From an uncultured Bacteroides sp. (GTDB lineage: Bacteria; Bacteroidota; Bacteroidia; Bacteroidales; Bacteroidaceae), in NCBI GenBank assembly GCA_900555635.1, contig USLU01000093.1, forward strand, positions 1 through 18,476: a stretch of DNA of 18,476 bases. The letters are read 5' to 3'. The first letter of the stretch is position 1, and the number at the start of each line of letters is the position of its first letter. The translations under genes and the position numbers were made by a program. The notes beneath the pieces are model-generated. The model was not told the origin of the DNA, ran no database searches, and saw only the letters and a program-made list of their open reading frames with translations. Shown here in pieces: positions 1 through 7,626 of the stretch.

Positions 1-1
1 C

Positions 2-157
2 CATAAAGTGCCTGCCGGTAAATACGCGGTATCGACCAGTAACCGTAATTTTGAAGGACGTCAGGGACCTGGCTCGCGTACATTGCTTGCCAGTCCGCTG
101 GTGGCTGCGGCTGCGGCGATAACGGGAGTGATTACCGACCCGAGAGAACTGATCTAA
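2..157 (+). CDS. leuC: 3-isopropylmalate dehydratase large subunit, C-terminal end (partial)
   Basis: Only the last 51 codons are present; the gene begins before the window. The large subunit of isopropylmalate isomerase carries a 4Fe-4S cluster and interconverts 2- and 3-isopropylmalate in leucine synthesis in the cytoplasm. The visible tail has the conserved aconitase-family stretch STSNRNFEGRQG followed by LLASPLVAAAAAITG and ends ITDPRELI. The arginine-rich substrate-side loop (NRNFEGR) is typical of the LeuC C-terminus. The small subunit leuD follows 70 bp downstream on the same strand, as expected for an operon. The reading frame starts at base 2 and is open to the TAA at 155-157. The identification is firm for so short a piece because the motif and the neighbour agree. 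Confidence 0.93.
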   Translation, partial: HKVPAGKYAVSTSNRNFEGRQGPGSRTLLASPLVAAAAAITGVITDPRELI

Positions 158-160
158 CCC

Positions 161-184
161 CTCGTTCCCCTGAAGGGGAACGAG
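161..184 (+). promoter_or_regulatory. Intercistronic hairpin between leuC and leuD
   Basis: A perfect 10-bp GC-rich stem (CTCGTTCCCC / GGGGAACGAG) with a TGAA loop starts 3 nt after the leuC stop. It is followed by AATAGTTTTGC, which is only weakly T-rich. It could be a partial terminator or a processing or stabilising structure that sets the leuC:leuD ratio. TAGTTTTG at 187-194 matches the Bacteroidota -7 pattern TAnnTTTG, but I see no good -33 partner. The role is inferred; the structure is seen. Confidence 0.6.
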
Positions 185-227
185 AATAGTTTTGCTATAT
201 CATTCTTAATTTTAATATATAGAAATA

Positions 228-815
228 ATGAAACAGAAATTCAATATCATCACTAGTACTTGTGTACCCCTTCCTTTGGAGAATGTGGATACAGACCAGA
301 TTATCCCGGCACGTTTTCTGAAAGCCACTACAAAAGAAGGCTTTGGAGAGAACCTTTTCCGTGATTGGCGTTATGACAAGCAGGGTAATAAAATAGATTC
401 TTTTGTGCTGAACGATCCAACTTATAGCGGTAAGATTCTGGTAGCAGGCAAAAACTTCGGTTCGGGTTCCAGTCGTGAACATGCTGCTTGGGCTATTGCC
501 GATTATGGTTTCCGGGTAGTGGTGAGCAGTTTCTTTGCCGACATACATAAGAATAATGAGTTGAATAACTTTGTGCTTCCGGTGGTTGTAAGCGAGCCGT
601 TCCTGCAAGAACTGTTCAACTCCATTGCTGCTGATCCGAAAACAGAAGTAGAAGTGAATCTGCCCGAACAAACCATCACCAACAAGGCGACAGGTAAGAG
701 CGAAACATTTGAAATCAATACTTATAAAAAGCATTGTCTGATGAACGGCTTGGATGATATTGATTTTTTAGTGGAGAATAAAGATAAAATAGAAGCTTGG
801 GAGAATAAACAATGA
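228..815 (+). CDS. leuD: 3-isopropylmalate dehydratase small subunit
   Basis: The small subunit pairs with LeuC to form the isomerase that converts 2-isopropylmalate to 3-isopropylmalate; it supplies the swivelling domain and part of the substrate site. At 195 residues it has normal LeuD length. Seen motifs are NVDTDQIIPARFLK near residue 20 and the hallmark GKNFGSGSSREHAAWAI near residue 75. The ATG at 228 is the natural start: it lies 70 bp after leuC and gives the expected N-terminus (MKQKFNIITSTCVPLP). The stop overlaps the next gene by 4 bp (ATGA), suggesting translational coupling. In the citramalate route to isoleucine the same LeuCD enzyme can isomerise citramalate, which is relevant given the next gene. 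Confidence 0.97.
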   Translation: MKQKFNIITSTCVPLPLENVDTDQIIPARFLKATTKEGFGENLFRDWRYDKQGNKIDSFVLNDPTYSGKILVAGKNFGSGSSREHAAWAIADYGFRVVVSSFFADIHKNNELNNFVLPVVVSEPFLQELFNSIAADPKTEVEVNLPEQTITNKATGKSETFEINTYKKHCLMNGLDDIDFLVENKDKIEAWENKQ

Positions 816-2353
816 AGCATAATCATCCGAAGATAGAAATCATGGATACTACCCTCCGCGACGGTGAACAAACCAGCGGGGTGTCCTTTGTTCCCCATGA
901 GAAGCTGATGATTGCCCGTTTGTTACTGGAAGAGTTGAAGGTAGATCGGGTAGAAGTAGCTTCTGCTCGGGTATCTGAAGGAGAATTTGATGCCGTGAAG
1001 ATGATATGCGATTGGGCTGCGCGTCGCAATATGTTACCTAAAGTAGAAGTACTTGGTTTCGTTGACGGTCGTACATCGGTAGACTGGATTCATGCTACCG
1101 GTTGTCGTGTTATTAATCTGCTGTGCAAAGGCTCTCAGAAACATTGTACCTATCAACTTCAAAAGAGCCCCGAAGAACATATCGAAGATATCCTGACTGT
1201 GGTGAACTATGCCAACGAGCAGGATATGGAGGTGAATGTTTATTTGGAAGACTGGAGCAACGGTATGAAAGATTCTCCGGAGTATGTCTTTCAGTTGATG
1301 GACGCTTTGGTTCAGACCAACATCCAACGCTATATGCTGCCCGATACTTTGGGGATTTTAAATCCGTTGCAAGTCATCGAGTTTATGCGGAAGATGGTAA
1401 AACGCTATCCTGAAGCACACTTTGACTTTCATGCTCACAATGATTACGACCTTGCAGTCAGCAATGTACTTGCTGCCGTCTTGAGCGGATGTAGGGGGTT
1501 GCATACCACTATTAATGGTTTGGGAGAGCGTGCAGGGAATGCTCCTCTTTCCAGTGTTCAAGCTATTCTGAAAGATCATTTCAGTGCGATAACCAACATT
1601 GATGAAAGCCGTCTGAATGAAGTTAGCCGTGTGGTAGAATCTTATTCCGGTATTGCCATTCCTGCCAATAAGCCCATCGTAGGTGAAAATGTATTTACAC
1701 AAGTAGCCGGTGTGCATGCCGATGGCGATAATAAGAGTAACCTTTATTGCAATGACTTGCTTCCCGAGCGTTTCGGGCGTAAAAGGGAGTATGCATTGGG
1801 TAAGAATAGCGGTAAAGCCAATATCCGCAAAAATCTGGAAGATTTAGGTCTTGAAATGGATGAAGACTCTATGCGTAAAGTTACCGAGCGCATCATTGAA
1901 CTGGGTGACAAGAAAGAATTGGTTACACAGGAGGATTTGCCATATATAGTTTCTGATGTCTTGAAACACAGCATCGTGAATGAACGGGTCAGGCTGAAAA
2001 GCTACATCGTAAATTTAGCCTCCGGATTGAAGCCTATGGCATCTTTGAAGATCGAAATCAACGGAAAGGAATATGAAGAGAGCTCGAGCGGAGACGGTCA
2101 GTATGATGCTTTCGTACGTGCTTTGCGTAAGGTGTATAAAGTGACGTTGGGACGTAAATTTCCTATGTTGACCAATTACGCCGTATCTATTCCTCCCGGT
2201 GGGCGTACCGATGCATTTGTACAAACGGTCATCACCTGGAGCTTTGAGGACAAAGTATTCCGTACCCGTGGCTTGGATGCCGACCAGACGGAAGCTGCCA
2301 TCAAAGCAACCGTGAAGATGCTGAATATCATTGAGAATGAGTATAAATCATAA
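812..2353 (+). CDS. 2-isopropylmalate / (R)-citramalate synthase family protein
   Basis: A 513-residue acyl-CoA condensing enzyme of the HMGL-like/LeuA superfamily. Seen: the N-terminal metal and substrate motif MDTTLRDGEQTSGVSF (residues 11-26), the zinc-ligand HAHND at 207-211, the NGLGERAGNAPL motif that follows, and a full C-terminal regulatory domain (about 395-510) of the LeuA dimer type, so feedback control by an amino acid is likely. The segment VNVYLEDWSNGMKDSPEYV resembles the equivalent segment of citramalate synthases (CimA, TIGR00977 type) more than classical LeuA. It overlaps leuD by 4 bp and precedes leuB. A citramalate synthase would condense acetyl-CoA with pyruvate and feed LeuCD and LeuB to give 2-oxobutyrate for isoleucine; a LeuA would use 2-oxoisovalerate. 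Family is certain; substrate is inferred, so no gene symbol is given. Confidence 0.9.
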   Translation: MKHNHPKIEIMDTTLRDGEQTSGVSFVPHEKLMIARLLLEELKVDRVEVASARVSEGEFDAVKMICDWAARRNMLPKVEVLGFVDGRTSVDWIHATGCRVINLLCKGSQKHCTYQLQKSPEEHIEDILTVVNYANEQDMEVNVYLEDWSNGMKDSPEYVFQLMDALVQTNIQRYMLPDTLGILNPLQVIEFMRKMVKRYPEAHFDFHAHNDYDLAVSNVLAAVLSGCRGLHTTINGLGERAGNAPLSSVQAILKDHFSAITNIDESRLNEVSRVVESYSGIAIPANKPIVGENVFTQVAGVHADGDNKSNLYCNDLLPERFGRKREYALGKNSGKANIRKNLEDLGLEMDEDSMRKVTERIIELGDKKELVTQEDLPYIVSDVLKHSIVNERVRLKSYIVNLASGLKPMASLKIEINGKEYEESSSGDGQYDAFVRALRKVYKVTLGRKFPMLTNYAVSIPPGGRTDAFVQTVITWSFEDKVFRTRGLDADQTEAAIKATVKMLNIIENEYKS

Positions 2354-2412
2354 ACTATCAAGCTATAGTTTCTATCAACGAAATAACGAATATTTAAAGA
2401 ATAAAGAATACA

Positions 2413-3471
2413 ATGAACTTTAAAATTGCAGTATTGGCCGGCGATGGTATCGGCCCAGAAATTTCTGCCGTAGGTGTGGATGTAATGACAGCTGTTTGTG
2501 AGAAATTCGGACACGAAGTGAGTTATGAATATGCTATTTGCGGTGCAGATGCTATTGATAAAGTGGGCGATCCGTTTCCTGAAGCAACCTACGAGGTTTG
2601 TAAGAATGCCGATGCAGTGCTTTTCTCTGCTGTAGGTGATCCGAAGTTTGACAATAATCCTACCGCAAAAGTTCGTCCGGAACAGGGCTTGCTGGCTATG
2701 CGTAAGAAGTTGGGGCTGTTTGCAAACATCCGTCCGGTACAGACTTTCAAATGCCTGCTACATAAATCTCCGCTTCGTGCAGAACTGGTAGAAGGCGCAG
2801 ATTTCCTCTGCATCCGCGAACTGACCGGAGGTATGTATTTCGGCGAGAAATATCAGGATAATGACAAGGCTTATGATACTAATATGTACACTCGCCCGGA
2901 GATTGAACGTATCCTGAAAGTAAGTTTTGAATATGCCATGAAACGTAATAAGCATCTTACGGTTGTGGATAAAGCCAACGTGCTTGCTTCATCTCGTTTG
3001 TGGCGTCAGATTGCACAGGAGATGGCTCCCCAGTATCCTGAAGTGACTACCGATTATATGTTTGTAGACAATGCTGCCATGAAAATGATTCAGGAACCGA
3101 AGTTCTTCGATGTAATGGTAACTGAGAATACTTTTGGTGATATTCTTACGGATGAAGGCTCTGTTATCAGTGGTTCTATGGGATTACTTCCTTCCGCTTC
3201 TACCGGTGAAAGTACGCCGGTATTCGAACCCATTCATGGTTCCTGGCCGCAAGCAAAGGGCTTGAACATAGCTAACCCGTTGGCACAGATATTATCCGTA
3301 GCAATGTTGTTCGAGTATTTCGATCTGAAAGAAGAGGGTGCATTTATCCGCAAAGCGGTAGACGCTTCTCTTGATGCAAATGTTCGCACACCCGAAATTC
3401 AGGTGGAAGGCGGAGCCAAGTATGGTACAAAAGAAGTCGGTGCTTGGATTGTAGACTATATCAAGGCTTAA
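2413..3471 (+). CDS. leuB: 3-isopropylmalate dehydrogenase
   Basis: NAD-dependent oxidative decarboxylation of 3-isopropylmalate to 2-oxoisocaproate, the last leucine-specific step before transamination; cytoplasmic, Mg2+ or Mn2+ dependent. At 352 residues it has standard length for the isocitrate/isopropylmalate dehydrogenase family. Seen: GDGIGPEI at residues 10-17, ELTGGMYFGEK with the catalytic tyrosine, VVDKANVL with the catalytic lysine, VTENTFGDILTDEGS with metal-binding aspartates, and FEPIHGSWPQAKG in place of the more usual GSAPDIAGKG cofactor loop. It lies 59 bp after the synthase gene, and a short AT-rich hairpin (AAACTAT / ATAGTTT, 2352-2371) overlaps that gene's stop. It appears to be the last gene of the leu operon, as a strong terminator follows. 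Confidence 0.96.
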   Translation: MNFKIAVLAGDGIGPEISAVGVDVMTAVCEKFGHEVSYEYAICGADAIDKVGDPFPEATYEVCKNADAVLFSAVGDPKFDNNPTAKVRPEQGLLAMRKKLGLFANIRPVQTFKCLLHKSPLRAELVEGADFLCIRELTGGMYFGEKYQDNDKAYDTNMYTRPEIERILKVSFEYAMKRNKHLTVVDKANVLASSRLWRQIAQEMAPQYPEVTTDYMFVDNAAMKMIQEPKFFDVMVTENTFGDILTDEGSVISGSMGLLPSASTGESTPVFEPIHGSWPQAKGLNIANPLAQILSVAMLFEYFDLKEEGAFIRKAVDASLDANVRTPEIQVEGGAKYGTKEVGAWIVDYIKA

Positions 3472-3492
3472 CTATTCACATATTTGATTCCT

Positions 3493-3535
3493 GCCCCTTG
3501 GATGTTTCGTTCATAAACATTCAAGGGGCTCTTTG
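3493..3535 (+). terminator. Terminator of the leu operon
   Basis: The stem GCCCCTTGGATGTTT (3493-3507) pairs with AAACATTCAAGGGGC (3515-3529), 15 bp with one G-T wobble and a 7-nt loop, followed by TCTTTGATTCT. It begins 22 nt after the leuB stop. Strong stem, moderate T tract. Confidence 0.8.
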
Positions 3536-3563
3536 ATTCTCCTCCTTCAGGAAGGAGGGGAAT
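3536..3563. repeat. Second hairpin, CTCCTTC/GAAGGAG type, after the leu terminator
   Basis: ATTCTCCTCCTT pairs with AAGGAGGGGAAT around a 4-nt CAGG loop: 12 bp including one wobble. It directly abuts the leu terminator. No T tract follows, so it may be an intergenic repeat or an RNA-end protector rather than a terminator. The remainder of this 244-bp gap (3564-3677) shows nothing definite; a TTGACA at 3621 has no matching partner. Confidence 0.5.
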
Positions 3564-3677
3564 TAAGTTACTCCGAGTATTCAGTGTAAATTTATCGAAC
3601 TCACGTTAAATACTTTCTTATTGACATACCTTTCTCGACTGATTTTGAATAGACAATAGTTATTCAGTATAAATTCT

Positions 3678-3685
3678 TATCTTTG
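3678..3685 (+). promoter_or_regulatory. Putative cysK promoter, -7 element
   Basis: TATCTTTG matches the Bacteroidota -7 consensus TAnnTTTG and lies 30 bp before the cysK ATG, a usual spacing. No clean TTTG is found 19-21 bp upstream, so only the -7 box is supported. Confidence 0.5.
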
Positions 3686-3715
3686 CCGCATAATGTTTGA
3701 TTTAAAAGAACGATT

Positions 3716-4666
3716 ATGGCAAAGATTGCGAAGAATCTGACGGAGCTTATCGGACACACCCCGTTGATGGAATTAGCTGAATACAGTTGTAAATACGGAT
3801 TGCAAAAGAATTTAGTAGTCAAACTGGAAGCTTTTAATCCTGTTGGAAGTATTAAAGACCGTGTGGCACTCGCCATGATTGAAGATGCAGAAACGTCCGG
3901 AATATTGAAACCAGGTGCCACCATTATAGAACCTACTAGCGGAAATACAGGCGTGGGACTTGCCATGGTAGCAACCATAAAAGGATATCATTTGATATTG
4001 ACCATGCCCGAAACAATGAGCATCGAACGTCGTAATTTATTAAAAGCTTTAGGGGCTGAGATAGTATTGACGGACGGATTATCCGGTATGGCGGGTTCTA
4101 TCACTAAAGCTCAAGAACTTCGAGAAAAAATAGCCGGTTCCGTCATCTTGCAGCAGTTTGAAAATCCTGCTAATCCCAAAGTGCATGAACTGACTACCGG
4201 TGAAGAGATCTGGGATGATACCGATGGAAAAGTTGACGTATTTGTGGCAGGTGTGGGTACAGGAGGTACAGTCTGCGGTGTAGCCCGGGCTTTAAAAAAA
4301 CATAATCCGAATGTATATATTGTTGCTGTAGAGCCTGCTTCTTCTCCCATTTTAGAAGGAGGAGAGTCTGCTCCGCATCGTATACAAGGTATTGGAGCTA
4401 ACTTTATCCCTTCAATTTACGATGCTTCTGTAGTAGATGAAGTTATTCCTGTACCCGATGATGAAGCTATTCGTGGCGGTCGTGAACTGGCATCTACGGA
4501 AGGATTGCTGGTAGGAATTTCTTCAGGAGCGGCAGTATATGCGGCACGCTTACTGGCCGGACGTCCTGAGTTTGTGAACAAAACAATTGTTGCTTTGTTG
4601 CCGGATACAGGTGAACGGTATTTGTCAACAGAGCTATTTGCTTTTGATACCTATCCATTAGACTGA
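3716..4666 (+). CDS. cysK: Cysteine synthase (O-acetylserine sulfhydrylase)
   Basis: PLP enzyme that replaces the acetyl group of O-acetylserine with sulfide to make cysteine in the cytoplasm. The 316-residue length is typical of CysK. Seen: the Schiff-base lysine in NPVGSIKDR (K47), the substrate loop EPTSGNTGVGLA, the phosphate-binding GVGTGGTVCGV (usually GTGGTITGV, so one unusual cysteine), the SSGAA serine near the PLP pyridine nitrogen, and the late PDTGERYLST motif. Start ATG at 3716 follows a TATCTTTG promoter element. A TPR gene follows after 13 bp and is probably in the same transcript. CysK versus CysM cannot be separated by eye; the length, the EPTSGNTG loop and overall likeness favour CysK. 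Confidence 0.94.
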   Translation: MAKIAKNLTELIGHTPLMELAEYSCKYGLQKNLVVKLEAFNPVGSIKDRVALAMIEDAETSGILKPGATIIEPTSGNTGVGLAMVATIKGYHLILTMPETMSIERRNLLKALGAEIVLTDGLSGMAGSITKAQELREKIAGSVILQQFENPANPKVHELTTGEEIWDDTDGKVDVFVAGVGTGGTVCGVARALKKHNPNVYIVAVEPASSPILEGGESAPHRIQGIGANFIPSIYDASVVDEVIPVPDDEAIRGGRELASTEGLLVGISSGAAVYAARLLAGRPEFVNKTIVALLPDTGERYLSTELFAFDTYPLD

Positions 4667-4679
4667 TAAATAAACTGAT

Positions 4680-5531
4680 ATGAAAAAAAATATTCTTTCT
4701 TTCTTGATATGGATTGCAGTAGGAACTCCTGCTTTTTCCCAAACTTATGAGGAGTTGAGTGAGCGAGCTGTAGCAGCTACCGAACAAGATAGTTTGGCAC
4801 AAGCCGAAAAGTATATTATGGAGGCTTTGAAACTTGACCCTGCCAATCCGCATAATGCTTTATTGTTTTCTAATTTGGGGACTATACAACGTCGTCAACG
4901 TCAATACGACCAGGCAATTGAATCTTATACGATGGCATTGAATATAGCACCACGTACTGTACCAATCTTGATGAATCGTGCAGCGCTTTATCTGGAATTG
5001 GGTAAGGATGAATTAGCTCGGGTGGATTATGCGCTTGCCCTTGATTTGGAAACAGACAATCAGGAAGCTTTACTGATGCGTGCTTATATTTATAAACAAA
5101 AGCGTGATTATAAGGCTGCAAGGTCAGATTATGACCGATTATTGAAATTGAATCCTCAGAGTTATAACGGGAGGCTGGGATTGGCTATGCTGGAACAGAA
5201 AGAAGGAAAATATGAAGAAGCCCTTTCTGTGTTGAATAAAATGATTGCTGATAAAGCGGATGGAGCAACACAAATTACTGCTCCGCTGTATGCCGTACTT
5301 TATGTGGCTCGTGCGGGTGTAGAAAAAGATATGGAGCATCTTGATTTGGCTCTGATTGATTTGGAAGAAGCTATTGAACTAGATCCGTCACAGTCGGAAG
5401 CTTACTTGATGCGTGGGCAGATTTATCTGTCTCAAAAGAAAAAGGAGCTGGCTAAACGTGATTTTGAGAAAGCCGTTAAGTTGGGGGTACCTCAGGGAGA
5501 TGTACGGGAATTACTGCAACAGTGTAAATAA
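4680..5531 (+). CDS. Exported tetratricopeptide-repeat protein
   Basis: A 283-residue protein of unknown specific role. The first 21 residues (MKKNILSFLIWIAVGTPAFS then Q) form a classical signal peptide without a lipobox cysteine, so it is probably periplasmic. The rest is nearly all tandem TPR helical hairpins, about six: recognisable units end in ALKLDPANP (about 50), ALNIAPRT (about 90), ALDLETDN (about 125), LLKLNPQS (about 160) and AIELDPSQ (about 237), and the last runs into FEKAVKLG. TPR arrays bind other proteins, and no enzyme domain is present. It starts 13 bp after cysK, so the two are likely co-transcribed, but nothing in the sequence ties it to cysteine synthesis. It converges on recQ with 4 bp between stops and no terminator hairpin. 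Confidence 0.88.
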   Translation: MKKNILSFLIWIAVGTPAFSQTYEELSERAVAATEQDSLAQAEKYIMEALKLDPANPHNALLFSNLGTIQRRQRQYDQAIESYTMALNIAPRTVPILMNRAALYLELGKDELARVDYALALDLETDNQEALLMRAYIYKQKRDYKAARSDYDRLLKLNPQSYNGRLGLAMLEQKEGKYEEALSVLNKMIADKADGATQITAPLYAVLYVARAGVEKDMEHLDLALIDLEEAIELDPSQSEAYLMRGQIYLSQKKKELAKRDFEKAVKLGVPQGDVRELLQQCK

Positions 5532-5535
5532 ATAT

Positions 5536-7347
5536 TTAGCTGTATTTGCGTATTAATTCAATAAAATCTTTTCCATATTTCTTCTTTTTATATTCGCCAA
5601 TTCCGCTGATATTCCCAAATTCTTCCATGGTTGTAGGACGGGAAGTACTTAGCAGGTGAAGCACTTTGTCAGAGAGTACGATGTAAGCAGGAAGAGCCTC
5701 CTGATCTGCTAAGCGTTTTCGGAGCTCACGCAGTGCTTCGAATAGTTTTCCACTTTCTACATTGGGCAATCCTAAAGGTAATTCCTTGGTAGGAATTGTG
5801 GACTTGCGTTTCTGCCCTCGTTTGGTTTCCGTGGCTTCTTCGCGACGGATAACTACAAGCTGGGCAGTTGACCTCCCGTACAATACATCACATCCGCTAG
5901 GAGTAATTTTTAAATGATTATTCTCATTATAAGCTATCTCAAAATAACCGAGTTGCAGCATTTGCAATAGGTAGTCGTGCCAATCGCGAGCCGGGACTTC
6001 ACGCCCTGCACCAAACGTTTTTAAATGCTGGTAGCCTCTTTCTGTTATTTCAGGACTCATTGACCCTCTCAATAAATCAACCAAAATGCTTGTTCCTATT
6101 TGTTGCTCGGTGCGAATAATGGCACTAAGTGCTTTTTGTACGATTATAGTACCGTCAAAGCGTTGTGGAGGATTTTTGCAAACATCACAATTCCCACAAT
6201 CATGAGTTGTGTTTTCTCCGAAATAACTTAACAGGATACGCCGTCGGCAAATGTCGGATTCAGCATATTGTTGCATGCGTTGCAACTTCTCCAGATTGAT
6301 GGTTTTCTGCCCACTTTCAGTAGCAAATTTTGTAAGCAAAATTAAATCAGCTAATGAATAGAATAAGAGGGTGTCGCTAGGTAATCCGTCTCGTCCTGCA
6401 CGTCCGATTTCCTGATAGAAACTTTCGATACTTTTAGGCAGATTATAGTGGATGATCCATCTAACATTGCTCTTGTCAATTCCCATTCCAAAGGCGATGG
6501 TTGCGCACACTACTTGTACCCGGTCGTTGATAAAATCATCTTGTGCTTCATCACGTTTAGAAGGTGACAAACCGGCATGGTAGACAGCGGCTTTAATGCC
6601 TTGCTTCTGCAACATTTGGGCAACGGATTCTGTTTTGTTCCGGCTCATGCAGTAAATAATTCCGCTTTCTTTAGAATGCCGGGCAATGAAGTCGAGTATG
6701 GCTTTACTTTTTTCTTTTTGTTGATAACCGCGTTTCACCGTTAAACTGAGGTTAGGACGGTCAAAAGAAGAAGTGAAAACTTTAGGCTGATTTAAGTGCA
6801 ATTGTTTAATAATATCCTCACGGGTTATTTTGTCGGCTGTAGCAGTTAGTGCAATAATGGGTACCTGCGGAAACTGTTGATGTAGTATTCCCATTTGTGT
6901 ATATTCCGGTCGGAAATCATGCCCCCATTGGGAGATGCAATGTGCTTCATCAATAGCAAATAAAGAGACTTGAATGTCACGTAATAAGTAATTAATTTCT
7001 GCCAATAATTTTTCGGGTGAAATATAGAGTAGTTTCAACTTACCTGCCATGCAAGCACGCCGTAAGGTTGCATTTTCTGTTTCATCATTATTGCTGTTCA
7101 GCGCACCCGCTGCTATCCCGTTAGCACAGAGGGTTTCCACCTGGTCTTTCATTAAAGAAATAAGGGGAGAAACCACTATAGCAGTACCTTCGCATAATAA
7201 AGCAGGTAATTGGTAACATATGGACTTGCCACCACCTGTAGGCATTAGTACAAGTGCATCTTTCTTGTCTAGTAAATGGTGTATAATTTCCTCTTGCAAC
7301 GGTCGGAAACTATCATAACCAAAATATGTTTTAAGCGTTTGAAGCAT
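5536..7347 (-). CDS. recQ: ATP-dependent DNA helicase RecQ
   Basis: A 3'-5' superfamily 2 helicase acting in recombination and repair at stalled forks. The 603-residue protein has the full bacterial RecQ layout: Q-motif region FGYDSFRPLQ (Q18), Walker A MPTGGGKS (K41), DEAH box at 133-136 followed by the aromatic loop CISQWGHDFRPEY, helicase motif VI QEIGRAGRDG (about 312-321), the RQC zinc site with C367, C384, C387 and C390, a winged helix, and a C-terminal HRDC domain (about 525-603, including ISGIGEYKKKKYG). The start at 7347 gives the usual short N-terminus and follows a promoter-like TACCTTTG 27 bp upstream. Many Bacteroides genomes hold more than one RecQ paralog; this one has the canonical length and domain order. 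Confidence 0.97.
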   Translation of the reverse strand: MLQTLKTYFGYDSFRPLQEEIIHHLLDKKDALVLMPTGGGKSICYQLPALLCEGTAIVVSPLISLMKDQVETLCANGIAAGALNSNNDETENATLRRACMAGKLKLLYISPEKLLAEINYLLRDIQVSLFAIDEAHCISQWGHDFRPEYTQMGILHQQFPQVPIIALTATADKITREDIIKQLHLNQPKVFTSSFDRPNLSLTVKRGYQQKEKSKAILDFIARHSKESGIIYCMSRNKTESVAQMLQKQGIKAAVYHAGLSPSKRDEAQDDFINDRVQVVCATIAFGMGIDKSNVRWIIHYNLPKSIESFYQEIGRAGRDGLPSDTLLFYSLADLILLTKFATESGQKTINLEKLQRMQQYAESDICRRRILLSYFGENTTHDCGNCDVCKNPPQRFDGTIIVQKALSAIIRTEQQIGTSILVDLLRGSMSPEITERGYQHLKTFGAGREVPARDWHDYLLQMLQLGYFEIAYNENNHLKITPSGCDVLYGRSTAQLVVIRREEATETKRGQKRKSTIPTKELPLGLPNVESGKLFEALRELRKRLADQEALPAYIVLSDKVLHLLSTSRPTTMEEFGNISGIGEYKKKKYGKDFIELIRKYS

Positions 7348-7374
7348 AATGTTCGAAGGTCTCTATTTTTTCTG

Positions 7375-7382
7375 CAAAGGTA
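7375..7382 (-). promoter_or_regulatory. Putative recQ promoter, -7 element
   Basis: Read on the minus strand, TACCTTTG fits TAnnTTTG exactly and lies 27 bp ahead of the recQ ATG. A TTTT 20 bp further upstream is a poor -33 match. Confidence 0.5.
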
Positions 7383-7534
7383 CATTAATTATTGTATAAA
7401 GTAAAATAGAAATTTACATAGAAATAATATAGTATTGGTCTTATCGAAGAGTTAAAGTTTCTTATTAATTAGCTTGTGGAACTTCTTTTCAACCTTTTTC
7501 GTTGTTTATGAATGAAAAATATGTATGTGAAAAG

Positions 7535-7565
7535 TTGCGTATTAAAAAAAAATGTCAGACTTTTG
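7535..7565 (+). promoter_or_regulatory. Putative promoter of the AraC-type gene
   Basis: TTG at 7535-7537, a 20-bp spacer and GACTTTTG at 7558-7565 resemble TTTG-N19/21-TAnnTTTG with one mismatch in the -7 box. The expected transcript start near 7570 falls at the foot of the hairpin at 7568-7594, leaving a leader of about 55 nt. Bases 7383-7534, between the recQ and AraC-gene promoters, are AT-rich and show nothing else I can support. Confidence 0.45.
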
Positions 7566-7567
7566 TA

Positions 7568-7594
7568 AGGTCTAAAGGAAAATCCTTTGGACTT
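7568..7594 (+). promoter_or_regulatory. 5'-leader hairpin of the AraC-type gene
   Basis: AGGTCTAAAGGA (7568-7579) pairs with TCCTTTGGACTT (7583-7594): 12 pairs including two wobbles around an AAA loop, ending 32 nt before the ATG at 7627. It is not followed by a T tract, so it is not a terminator. A 5'-terminal stem of this type often protects mRNA; that role is inferred. Confidence 0.5.
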
Positions 7595-7626
7595 CCAATT
7601 TTAAACAACCCTAACCAGTTAATTCG

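Noticed and set aside
195..734. 179-residue ORF on the minus strand opposite leuD
   Set aside because: Shadow of leuD; the product has no domain and leuD is unmistakable.
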